A stretch of 64,000 bases of DNA from DATHTS01 sp041940425. GTDB lineage: Bacteria; Acidobacteriota; Blastocatellia; Pyrinomonadales; Pyrinomonadaceae. The notes under the pieces are model-generated. The model was not told where the DNA came from, made no database searches, and worked only from the letters and a program-made list of their open reading frames with translations. The translations under genes and the position numbers were made by a program. The first letter of the stretch is position 1. Every line of letters starts with the position of its first letter. The DNA lies in the NCBI GenBank assembly GCA_041940425.1, contig JBGTSF010000001.1:62001-126000 (forward strand), given 5' to 3'. Shown here one piece after another: positions 44,756-51,944 of the stretch.

Positions 44756-46726
44756 ATGAAATTATTTCCTCGTTTAAGTTTTACGCTCTGTTTTATATTT
44801 TTGCTTTCGCTTAACGCCTTTGCCGGCGATACGCCGCCGAACTGGCTCAAGCAGGCGGCTTCGACGCAAACGCCGTCGTTTGATAAGGAAGTTACGGCGG
44901 TCGTCCTGCATAACGAAAAAGTCGTTACGCTCGAAAACGAAGGCAGGATCGTGACGGTCGAAAATTACGCGGTCAGAATCTTGACCCGCGAAGGCAGGCG
45001 AAACGCCATTGCGACCGCTTTTTATCTGGTCAGCGCGGGCAAAGTGCGGAGCATCGAAGCATGGCTCATCCGTCCGAACGGCACGACCAAGGAATATGAC
45101 AAAAACACGGTCGTGGATGTCATTTCCGACCCGGACGATGTTTATAACGAAGGTCGCGTCAAGATCATCAGCGGCATAGACGACGCGGATGCCGGATATG
45201 TTTTCGGCTATACGATCGTTTCCGAAGAGCGACCGCTTTACTTTCAGGAAAAATGGTTTTCGCAGGACGATCTGCCGACGATGCTCTCGCGCTACACGCT
45301 GAATCTTCCGGCGGGCTGGAAAGCGTCGAGCCTTACGTTCAATCACGCGGAGATCAAACCGCAGGTCAACGGAACGAACTATGTCTGGGAACTGAGAAAT
45401 CTGCCGCACATCAAATCCGAACCGCTCAGCCCGTCGGTCAATAATCTCGTGCCTTGGCTGGCGATCAACTATCAGCCCGAAAACGATTCGCAAGCGGTCA
45501 GCAAAGCCTTTGCCGACTGGATTGACGTTTCGCGCTGGGAAACCGGGCTTTACGACCCGCAGGTCATCATTGACGACGCGGTGGCGGGCAAGGCGCGGGA
45601 ACTGACGGCGAATGCCAAAACCGAATTTGAAAAAATTCGCGCCATCGGCAGATACGTTCAGGATTTGCAGTATATCTCGATTGACATCGGTGTCGGCTAC
45701 GGAAACGGCATTCGTCCGCGCCCGTCGAATCTGGTGATGAGCCGCGGCTACGGCGACTGTAAGGACAAAGCGAATCTGATGCGGGCGATGCTCCGTGTTT
45801 TGAAGATCGAGGCTTACCCGATTGCCATTTTTTCGGGCGATCCGACATTCGTGCGCCCGGAATGGGCTTCGCCCGGACAATTCAATCACTGCATCATCGC
45901 CGTCCGCGTCAGCAGTGAGACGAACGCGCCGACCATTATCAATCACGAAAAGCTCGGACGGCTTTTGATCTTCGACGCGACCGATCCATACACGCCGGTC
46001 GGCGACCTGCCCGATCATCTGCAGGGCAGTCTGGCGATGATCATTGCCGGGGAAAACGGCGGTCTGACGAGAATGCCGGTTACGCCGCCCGAAACCGATC
46101 TGCTGGAAAGAAAGATCGAGGTCAGCCTCAACGAACAGGGCGAGATCAAAGGCAAGATCAAGGAAATCGCTCTAGGTCAAACCTCGACCATGTTTCGCAG
46201 TGAGTTCCGCTCGCTTTCGTCTTCCGATTACCGTAAGGCGATCGAAGGCTGGCTGACGCGCGGCGCGACCGGCGCGCAGCTTGTTGATATGAAAACCGCC
46301 GACCGCCACGCCGACGCGGGTTTCGACCTCGACGTTGATTTCGTCGCTTCGCGCTACGGTCAATTGATGCAGAATCGTCTGCTCGTTTTCAAACCCGTCA
46401 TCGTCGGCAGGCGCAACGGGCTTTTTCTGACCGAAGAAAAACGCTCGCATCCGGTGATGCTGTTTTCGCAGGCGATGAAGGAAACGGTAGTTTTCAATCT
46501 GCCCAACGGTTTCGTCGTTGACGAAATGCCGGACGCGGTCAATCTCGAAACACCGTTCGGAAAATACACGACGAGCTACGAGGTCAAGGAAAACAAGCTC
46601 TATTTCACGCGCCATCTGACGACCACGCGGACGACGATCCCGGTCGAAAATTACAAGCAGGTCAAAGATTTCTACGCCAAAATGCGCGATGCCGAGCAAT
46701 CGCCCGTCGTGCTTTTGAGAAAGTAA
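44756..46726 (+). CDS. Exported DUF3857/transglutaminase protein with intact catalytic triad
   Basis: 656 residues from the ATG at 44756, preceded by CAGGAG; an in-frame TTG at 44726 lies before that site. Signal peptide (ending AFAG), DUF3857 (about 60-220) and transglutaminase core (about 280-420). The triad is C335 (GYGDCKDKANLM), H378 (FNHCIIAV) and D407 (IFDATDPYTPVGDLPD). The C-terminal domain is beta-rich. It would form or cut an amide in the periplasm. It is the third of three consecutive family members and differs more from the first two than they do from each other. A terminator follows at 46753. Confidence 0.92.
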   Translation: MKLFPRLSFTLCFIFLLSLNAFAGDTPPNWLKQAASTQTPSFDKEVTAVVLHNEKVVTLENEGRIVTVENYAVRILTREGRRNAIATAFYLVSAGKVRSIEAWLIRPNGTTKEYDKNTVVDVISDPDDVYNEGRVKIISGIDDADAGYVFGYTIVSEERPLYFQEKWFSQDDLPTMLSRYTLNLPAGWKASSLTFNHAEIKPQVNGTNYVWELRNLPHIKSEPLSPSVNNLVPWLAINYQPENDSQAVSKAFADWIDVSRWETGLYDPQVIIDDAVAGKARELTANAKTEFEKIRAIGRYVQDLQYISIDIGVGYGNGIRPRPSNLVMSRGYGDCKDKANLMRAMLRVLKIEAYPIAIFSGDPTFVRPEWASPGQFNHCIIAVRVSSETNAPTIINHEKLGRLLIFDATDPYTPVGDLPDHLQGSLAMIIAGENGGLTRMPVTPPETDLLERKIEVSLNEQGEIKGKIKEIALGQTSTMFRSEFRSLSSSDYRKAIEGWLTRGATGAQLVDMKTADRHADAGFDLDVDFVASRYGQLMQNRLLVFKPVIVGRRNGLFLTEEKRSHPVMLFSQAMKETVVFNLPNGFVVDEMPDAVNLETPFGKYTTSYEVKENKLYFTRHLTTTRTTIPVENYKQVKDFYAKMRDAEQSPVVLLRK

Positions 46727-46752
46727 ATTTTTGGCGGTTCGGTTTTAGAATT

Positions 46753-46790
46753 CGGAACAGATGAAATTTTCGTCATCTGTTCCGAGTTTT
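46753..46790 (+). terminator. Rho-independent terminator after the DUF3857 cluster
   Basis: A perfect 12-bp stem (CGGAACAGATGA at 46753-46764, paired with 46773-46784) has an eight-base loop and is followed by AGTTTTTA. It lies 27 bp after the stop. Confidence 0.85.
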
Positions 46791-46817
46791 TATTTGCGGA
46801 AAAATTTGGTAGTGTCC

Positions 46818-47043
46818 TAATTTGTGTTGTCGGGTAATTTGTCCCGAAGGGACTTTAGATAATAGCCCAGCCATTGATGGCTGGGAAAATTGTTAATTTA
46901 TGATGTGAGTCCTGTAAGGACGACAGAAATCTTTCGTCCTTATAGGACTAGCGGCGATATTTTTAATCGCCCCCCAGCCATCAATGGCTGGGCTATTGAC
47001 TTTGTTCCTACGGAACTGATTTTTTCCTCAGCAACACAAATTA
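46818..47043. repeat. 226-bp four-layer nested palindromic element
   Basis: The outer 12-base arms TAATTTGTGTTG (46818-46829) and CAACACAAATTA (47032-47043) are perfect complements. Inside are GTCCCGAAGGGAC and GTTCCTACGGAAC hairpins. Next come perfect 23-base arms (46863-46885 and 46973-46995) built on CCCAGCCATTGATGGCTGGG. The central layer is GTCCTGTAAGGAC and GTCCTTATAGGAC. It has no coding frame of its own. The form fits a REP-type compound element mobilised in trans. It lies between convergent genes, directly beside a 21-bp minisatellite. Confidence 0.8.
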
Positions 47044-47072
47044 AGAGCCAAAGGCTGCAGATTCTAAAAGTA

Positions 47073-47270
47073 TTTCAGACGTTGCTGAGAACATTTCAGG
47101 AGTTGCTAAAATGTTTTCAGCAGTTGCTAAAATGATTTCAGGAGACGCTGAAAAGTTTTCAGGAGTTGCTGAAATGATTTCAGGAGTCCCTAATATTGTT
47201 TCAGGAGTCGCTAAAACATTTTCAGGAGTCTCTAAAATTATTTCAGAAGATGCTGAAAACAATTCAGAAA
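47073..47270. repeat. 21-bp minisatellite, array 1
   Basis: Units start TTTCAG at 47073, 47094, 47115, 47136, 47157, 47178, 47199, 47220, 47241 and (ATTCAG) 47262: an exact 21-bp period, nine full units and a part. The typical unit begins TTTCAGGAGTTGCTAAAA. The minus strand is open for 73 codons as heptads such as TPEIILA, but only from a TTG start and with no ribosome site. It abuts the 3' end of the topoisomerase gene. It is similar in length and sequence to the array at 56853. Confidence 0.85.
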
Positions 47271-47271
47271 G

Positions 47272-48339
47272 CTATTTTTTCTGATCCCCGTTTTGAAAAA
47301 GTTTCATCAGAGCCAATTCTTCCGGCTCGTATTCGGCTTTTATGCGTTTGATCTTGCGTTTTTTCTTCGGCGTGAATTCCTCGATCGTCAAACCGCTTTC
47401 ATAAGATTTGATGACCGCCGGATGAATGTATGAAGCGCGGCAGACCGACGGCGTGTTTCCCAGATGCTCCGCCACATTTTTTACGGCTTTGAGGATGTTT
47501 TTTTTCAAAAGATTTTCGTCGTCGCAGCAGCCGATCTCCGCAAGTTCCTGCGCGGCGAGCAGTGTTCCGCCCCACGTTCGAAAATCTTTGGCGGAAAATT
47601 CCGGCGCGGTCGCTTCCTTCAGATAATTGTTAATGTCGCTCGATTTTACCGGCTTCGGTTTTCCGTTTTCGTCCAGATAATTAAAAAGTTTTCGCGCGCC
47701 GCCGATTGACTGCAATTCCTTCATCACGGCGGAGATTTCTTTATCAACCAGAATTTTGCGGTGTTTGATGTGATGCTTGCCGACGAACGTAAAGACGAGC
47801 CGCCCGCCGCGCTTTATTTCGAGATGGCGATTCTGCAAGGTCGTGATGCCGTAGGTCTTATAATTTTTAACGCTGTGCGGCGAGCCGAGACGAATGTAAA
47901 GCGAATTTATCAGCCGCGTCATCAAGGCAAGAACTTTTTCGCGCGGGAAACCTTCGAGTTCTAAATGTTCATTAGTGATTTTTCTCAGCTTCGGCAGATG
48001 CTCGCCGAAGCGTTCGATTTTTTGAAATTTCTTTTTTTCCTGTTTTCTGCGAAACGTTTCGTTGTAGAGATACTGAACTCTTCCCGTCGTGTCCATCCCG
48101 ACCGCCTGCAGTTTCCCGTTCGGCGAAGGCGAGATGCGGACATATTTCCACGCGGGCGGAATGGCGAGCGATTTTATCCGTTCGAGATGTTTTTCGTCCT
48201 TTATTTTCTTTCCGTTTTTATCAACGTAAAAAAAGCCGCGCGATTTCGTTCCCTTGCGCAGAAACCATTTGGCGCGTCTGCCTTTTTCAATCGTTTCCTT
48301 CGCCTTTTTCCGGTCAAAGACCGCTTTTTTATTCCCCAT
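47272..48339 (-). CDS. DNA topoisomerase IB (poxvirus/bacterial type)
   Basis: A 355-residue cytosolic enzyme that relaxes supercoils through a 3'-phosphotyrosyl intermediate. The N-terminal domain shows KGTKSRGFFYVDKNG and IPPAWKYVRISP. The catalytic domain shows the arginine/lysine region LMTRLINSLYIRLG, KRGGRLVFTFVGK, FSAKDFRTWGGTLLAA and the nucleophile in SVCRASYIHPAVI. Length matches bacterial TopIB, an accessory topoisomerase found in scattered lineages. Its C-terminus ends directly at the minisatellite. Confidence 0.94.
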   Translation of the reverse strand: MGNKKAVFDRKKAKETIEKGRRAKWFLRKGTKSRGFFYVDKNGKKIKDEKHLERIKSLAIPPAWKYVRISPSPNGKLQAVGMDTTGRVQYLYNETFRRKQEKKKFQKIERFGEHLPKLRKITNEHLELEGFPREKVLALMTRLINSLYIRLGSPHSVKNYKTYGITTLQNRHLEIKRGGRLVFTFVGKHHIKHRKILVDKEISAVMKELQSIGGARKLFNYLDENGKPKPVKSSDINNYLKEATAPEFSAKDFRTWGGTLLAAQELAEIGCCDDENLLKKNILKAVKNVAEHLGNTPSVCRASYIHPAVIKSYESGLTIEEFTPKKKRKIKRIKAEYEPEELALMKLFQNGDQKK

Positions 48340-48487
48340 ATTCCCTTGCTCGATACATTTTTCAGTCTTTCTAATTTTGTAACATTTGAGCGCGAAGAAT
48401 AAAAGCGATTTTCGGAAAATAGAAAAATATCTGCGCCTTCAAAAAACATATAAACGAAAAAAGATTTGTGCTAATCTGAATTAAAAA

Positions 48488-48679
48488 ATGCAGTTAAAGA
48501 TTTGTAAAACCTGCAAACGCCCGTTTCTCGCAAGCAAAGAATTCTGCCCGAAATGCCCGCCGCCCTATGATGCGGACAGCTACGCTAACCTCGGCTGTCT
48601 CCTGCTCTCGACCGCCGTCCCGCTGCTTCTGCTGATCCTATTCTGGCTGTTTTTCTTTATGGGATTTTTCTTTAGATAA
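48488..48679 (+). CDS. Small zinc-ribbon membrane protein
   Basis: A 63-residue protein. CKTCKRPF and FCPKCPPPYD near the N-terminus form a CxxC...CxxC zinc ribbon. Residues about 34-62 are one long hydrophobic segment (LLLSTAVPLLLLILFWLFFF) that should span the membrane. Function unknown; such ribbon-plus-helix miniproteins occur beside envelope genes in this phylum. Its stop is followed at once by the palindrome at 48680. Confidence 0.65.
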   Translation: MQLKICKTCKRPFLASKEFCPKCPPPYDADSYANLGCLLLSTAVPLLLLILFWLFFFMGFFFR

Positions 48680-48752
48680 TAGCCGCAAAAAAACAAAAGT
48701 ATAATTAAAAAACTTTTCCTTCTTTTGTTCTTTCTGCGCTTTTTTGCGGCTA
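48680..48752. repeat. AGCCGCAAAAA palindrome, second copy
   Basis: TAGCCGCAAAAAA (48680-48692) and 48740-48752 are perfect 13-base complements. An inner AACAAAAG/CTTTTGTT pair (48692-48699, 48722-48729) continues the stem. It fills the gap between convergent genes and shares its outer arm with 10396-10470. It may act as a bidirectional terminator. Confidence 0.7.
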
Positions 48753-48754
48753 AA

Positions 48755-50302
48755 TCAATTATTCAGCAAAGCCGAAGCGATCGCGTCAATCACGACGGAA
48801 CTGTCAGCCTTGCGCGTTTCGTTGTTGCATAAAATAACGAACGCGAGCGTTTCATCCTGACGGTTCGCGTAGCCCGCCAGAGTGTTCACATAAGCAATCG
48901 AGCCGGTTTTGCCGAGAATTTTTCCGCGCGCGTTTGTCAGCCGACCGCGCAGAGTTCCGTCCGTTCCGGCGACGGGCAGGGAATTTTTAAAACTTTCCGC
49001 CGCGGGCATCTGGCTTGCCGCGATGAGAGCGCGTCCGACGGTTTCGGGCGTAACGAAATTAAGCCGCGAAAGTCCCGAACCGTCCTTGATCGTTTCGGTT
49101 TCCTGAAAGCTCGCGCCCTTTTCCGCCAGCCATTTTTTGATGACCGCCGCGCCCGCCGCATCGTCGCCGCGCACGGCACGCATTTTCGGATCATCAACCG
49201 GCGCGTCCGCTCCGAATCGTTTGCCGAGCGTTCGCAAGATCAGTTCGGCGTAGAGATTGACCGAATCTTTATTCATTCGCCGGATGACTTCCGCGAGCGG
49301 TGCGCTTTCGATTGAAGCAAGTTCCGTCAGATTGGAAACATCCGTTTTGTTTTCCGATTTCCAATCCGCCGCTCGCGCATCGCCTTCGACCGCGATGCCT
49401 TTTTTTATCAAAGCGTCTTTCAAAATTTTCGCCGACCAGAGCGCGGGATTTTCGACCGCGACCCGCACGTCGAGATTTTTGCCTTCGCCCCAGACATAAA
49501 TTTTATTCTCGCCGGGTTCGCGCTTTACGCCGAGCGAATCAGGCTGATTGCTCGTATTCGGCTGAACTTTTGTTTTGACGACGACAAAATCCGCTTCGGG
49601 CGAAACCCGCGCTTCGCCGTTTTGCAGAGCGACGGAAACCTGATTCAGATTGATCGAAAGCGCGGAAGCCTCCGCCCCGTAATACCATTGCAGATCGTTC
49701 CACGTCCAGCCTTCGCCGAGCGTGTCGCCCGTAAAATAACTCTCGTCGCCGATGATTCTTCCCTTTACTCTTTTCAAACCTTTCGACTGAAGCTGATTAA
49801 CTAATTGCTCGATTCCTTCATTAGCAAGGTCGGGCGCGCCCTGACCGTAAAGAATCAGATCGCCGTCGAGCGTTCCGTTCGCAATTTCTTTCGGCGCATA
49901 CACGGAAGTTTTCCAACGAAAATCCGCGCCGAGTTTGTCTAAAGCGACCGCTGAGGTCAAAATTTTCTGCACCGACGCGGGCGTAAAAAGTTTCCGCGCA
50001 TCCCGCGCCGCCAGAACGCGCCCGTCTTTCAGACTGATGACAAAAACGCCCCACCGCGCATTTGAAAATTCGCTTTTCTCAATGATCTCATCAATCTTTT
50101 TCGCCAGCGCGACATCTTCCGGTCGTTCGGAAATTTCCAGAGGTTTTGTAAGATCGATCTGCGGAGTCGGAATTTCAAAAGCGGGCTGTTCGTTTGTTTG
50201 AGTATTTTCGTTTTGGCTTGAATTAAAACAAGCAGAAAGAAAAATGAAACCACAGATGATTAAAAGAAATTTTATGACAAATCTTTTTTTATTTATTTCC
50301 AT
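48755..50302 (-). CDS. dacB: D-alanyl-D-alanine carboxypeptidase/endopeptidase, PBP4 family, lipoprotein
   Basis: A 515-residue protein. The leader LLIICGFIFLSACFNSS carries a lipobox (C25), so it is membrane-anchored in the periplasm. Catalytic motifs are S110-V-Q-K113, S-R-L-N in DGSGLSRLNFVTPET and KTG in GKILGKTGSIAYVNTLAGY. The insert between motifs 1 and 2 (about 180-330) is typical of PBP4. It trims peptidoglycan peptides. Its ATG lies inside the end of the TOPRIM-like gene (10-bp overlap), so it is co-transcribed with the AAA/TOPRIM pair, which is probably incidental. Confidence 0.93.
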   Translation of the reverse strand: MEINKKRFVIKFLLIICGFIFLSACFNSSQNENTQTNEQPAFEIPTPQIDLTKPLEISERPEDVALAKKIDEIIEKSEFSNARWGVFVISLKDGRVLAARDARKLFTPASVQKILTSAVALDKLGADFRWKTSVYAPKEIANGTLDGDLILYGQGAPDLANEGIEQLVNQLQSKGLKRVKGRIIGDESYFTGDTLGEGWTWNDLQWYYGAEASALSINLNQVSVALQNGEARVSPEADFVVVKTKVQPNTSNQPDSLGVKREPGENKIYVWGEGKNLDVRVAVENPALWSAKILKDALIKKGIAVEGDARAADWKSENKTDVSNLTELASIESAPLAEVIRRMNKDSVNLYAELILRTLGKRFGADAPVDDPKMRAVRGDDAAGAAVIKKWLAEKGASFQETETIKDGSGLSRLNFVTPETVGRALIAASQMPAAESFKNSLPVAGTDGTLRGRLTNARGKILGKTGSIAYVNTLAGYANRQDETLAFVILCNNETRKADSSVVIDAIASALLNN

Positions 50303-50922
50303 GATTTAATTTCTCTCACAAGATTTCCGAAACCTTCAGGAAATTTTTCTTCCAGAAGCTCAAGATTTTGCGCCAATCGTTTTGCTTCAATGACGGCAGT
50401 TTCAACTTGTTTTCTTTTAAACGGTCGTTCGCCGTAAATTTTTCGTTTCAAACTTGTTCTATCATAACGCACCGTTTCACCAGCCAATTTATCTTTCCAA
50501 GCTTTTTCGCTGACATCTAATTTTTTGCCGCACAAATACCATGCTTCGATTGAAGGAACAGCAACGCCGAATGCAATTTTCAAAGGAATTTTAACGGGGC
50601 GTTCCCCGAGATTTTTTACGATATTTGAAATACTTCTTTGTAAAAAACAAAATCTGCATTTTTCATTTTCTTCTTCCAGATGTTCTTTTTGATGAACAGG
50701 CGTATCATCCGAATCATAGACTACTACCAAACCTTCTACATCCGTTTTGTAATAAACTGATTTAATAACGACGGGAAGTTCATTTTCGACCGAAGCAAAA
50801 CCTCTGCTTTTTAGTGTGTTCGGGCGTGGAATTTCTTCGATCTCTTTTTCCAAAATTGCTTCGATGAGAATTTTCAAAGCCGCTTCGTCGGTTGGCGATT
50901 CACTAAAAATCGTTATTTTCAT
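50293..50922 (-). CDS. TOPRIM-like (DUF4276/RloB-type) partner of an AAA ATPase
   Basis: 209 residues from the ATG at 50922, which overlaps the ATPase stop as ATGA; a longer frame reaching 50961 lies inside the ATPase gene. FSESPTDEAALKILIEA supplies the glutamate of a TOPRIM-like motif (E8). LVVVYDSDDTP supplies D70/D72/D73. VAVPSIEAWYLCG matches the E-A-W-x-L segment of DUF4276/RloB-like proteins. TOPRIM-type folds usually bind Mg2+ and cut nucleic acid. Two cysteines (CRFC, 89-92) could add structure. The match is by motif only, so the family is a cautious call. Confidence 0.7.
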   Translation of the reverse strand: MKITIFSESPTDEAALKILIEAILEKEIEEIPRPNTLKSRGFASVENELPVVIKSVYYKTDVEGLVVVYDSDDTPVHQKEHLEEENEKCRFCFLQRSISNIVKNLGERPVKIPLKIAFGVAVPSIEAWYLCGKKLDVSEKAWKDKLAGETVRYDRTSLKRKIYGERPFKRKQVETAVIEAKRLAQNLELLEEKFPEGFGNLVREIKSWK

Positions 50923-51926
50923 AACTGCACAGGCACGCCTCCGAGAACGCCTGTATACCAAACTTCGCCCAAAGGCGCGTCCTGAATAATTTCCTTGTAG
51001 TGCGGTTGGTCAATCAATCTTTCAAAATGAACGCCGTTTTCGTCTTTGCTGGCAATAACGATTTCTTCGGGATAGTCTTTGTAAAGATCGAGCAGATACG
51101 GCGAATGCGTCGTCGCAATAACCTGTATCGGCTCGCGCTTTTCTCCGTAATTTTCGGGATACGCCAGCCGATACATCGCTTCCTGAATATTTTCCAAAAG
51201 GCGCGGGTGAATACCTTTTTCCGGTTCTTCAAACGCAACGATTTTCGGCGGATTCGGCAAGTAAGCAAGTGTTAGATAAGCAAGTGCAAGCCGAGTTCCG
51301 TCGGATAAATCCTTTGCTTTAATTTTATGTTTTCCAAAAGTGCTTCTTAATAAAAAAGAAACCTTACCATCTTCGGGGATTTCAAAAATAATCCTATCGA
51401 ATTCTGGAAACCAAACTTGAATTTCGTTATTTAATTCCTCAAATCTCTCATATTCAGAGGTTTGTAATTGCAATAGTACTCCAGACAAATTTCTTCCATC
51501 TGCTTCAATTTCAATGTTAGGTTTTATCAATGTAGGTGCGGACACTTTCTCGGCATCGAAAGAAAATTTTTTAAAATTCTCAAATATGTTTGTAAGTGAA
51601 TCTGTATATGTATTTGGATTAACATTAGTTCTTTTAAGAAAATCTCCTTTAGATTCTCCATTTGCATTCCAATTAATCACAGCAAACCCAAATCCGTTTG
51701 ATTTTTTTTCTTTTACTTCCTGAAAAGAAACAGAAGTTGGTTTTTGCTCGCCAACTGAAGCCACGTCTTCCCAAAAAACTTTTCTGGGATTTTTAGCAAT
51801 TTCTAATGCTTGAATAGCCGTTGTTTTTCCCGTTCCGTTCGCGCCGACAATTAAAGTAAAACGTCCGAGCGGCAAAGTCGCATCACGTAAGGCTTTGAAA
51901 TTTTTGTAACGAATCTCTTTAATCAT
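50919..51926 (-). CDS. AAA15/OLD-like ABC-type ATPase
   Basis: A 335-residue protein. Walker A is GANGTGKTT (28-36), the signature-like segment LSDGTRLALAYL (207-218), Walker B KIVAFEEPEKGIHP (228-241, E233/E234) and the H-loop ATTHSP (271-276). There is no coiled-coil arm or fused nuclease. It ends LGEVWYTGVLGGVPVQL. This is the predicted dimerising ATPase of overcoming-lysogenisation-defect (OLD), RloA or PARIS-type systems. The central 51.3-51.8 kb part is clearly more AT-rich than the neighbouring gpmI gene, which suggests transfer. It is coupled by ATGA to the TOPRIM-like gene. Confidence 0.9.
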   Translation of the reverse strand: MIKEIRYKNFKALRDATLPLGRFTLIVGANGTGKTTAIQALEIAKNPRKVFWEDVASVGEQKPTSVSFQEVKEKKSNGFGFAVINWNANGESKGDFLKRTNVNPNTYTDSLTNIFENFKKFSFDAEKVSAPTLIKPNIEIEADGRNLSGVLLQLQTSEYERFEELNNEIQVWFPEFDRIIFEIPEDGKVSFLLRSTFGKHKIKAKDLSDGTRLALAYLTLAYLPNPPKIVAFEEPEKGIHPRLLENIQEAMYRLAYPENYGEKREPIQVIATTHSPYLLDLYKDYPEEIVIASKDENGVHFERLIDQPHYKEIIQDAPLGEVWYTGVLGGVPVQL

Positions 51927-51944
51927 CGCTTCGATTATACGCCA

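Noticed and set aside
44774..46018. 414-codon minus-strand open frame opposite the third DUF3857 gene
   Set aside because: It is antisense to a gene with clear signal peptide, domains and triad. The translation is Arg/Asp-rich with no motif, a codon-bias shadow.
47041..47262. 73-codon heptad-repeat peptide (TPEIILA type) on the minus strand
   Set aside because: It is produced by the 21-bp repeat period, starts only at TTG and has no ribosome site. It is kept as a repeat, not a gene.
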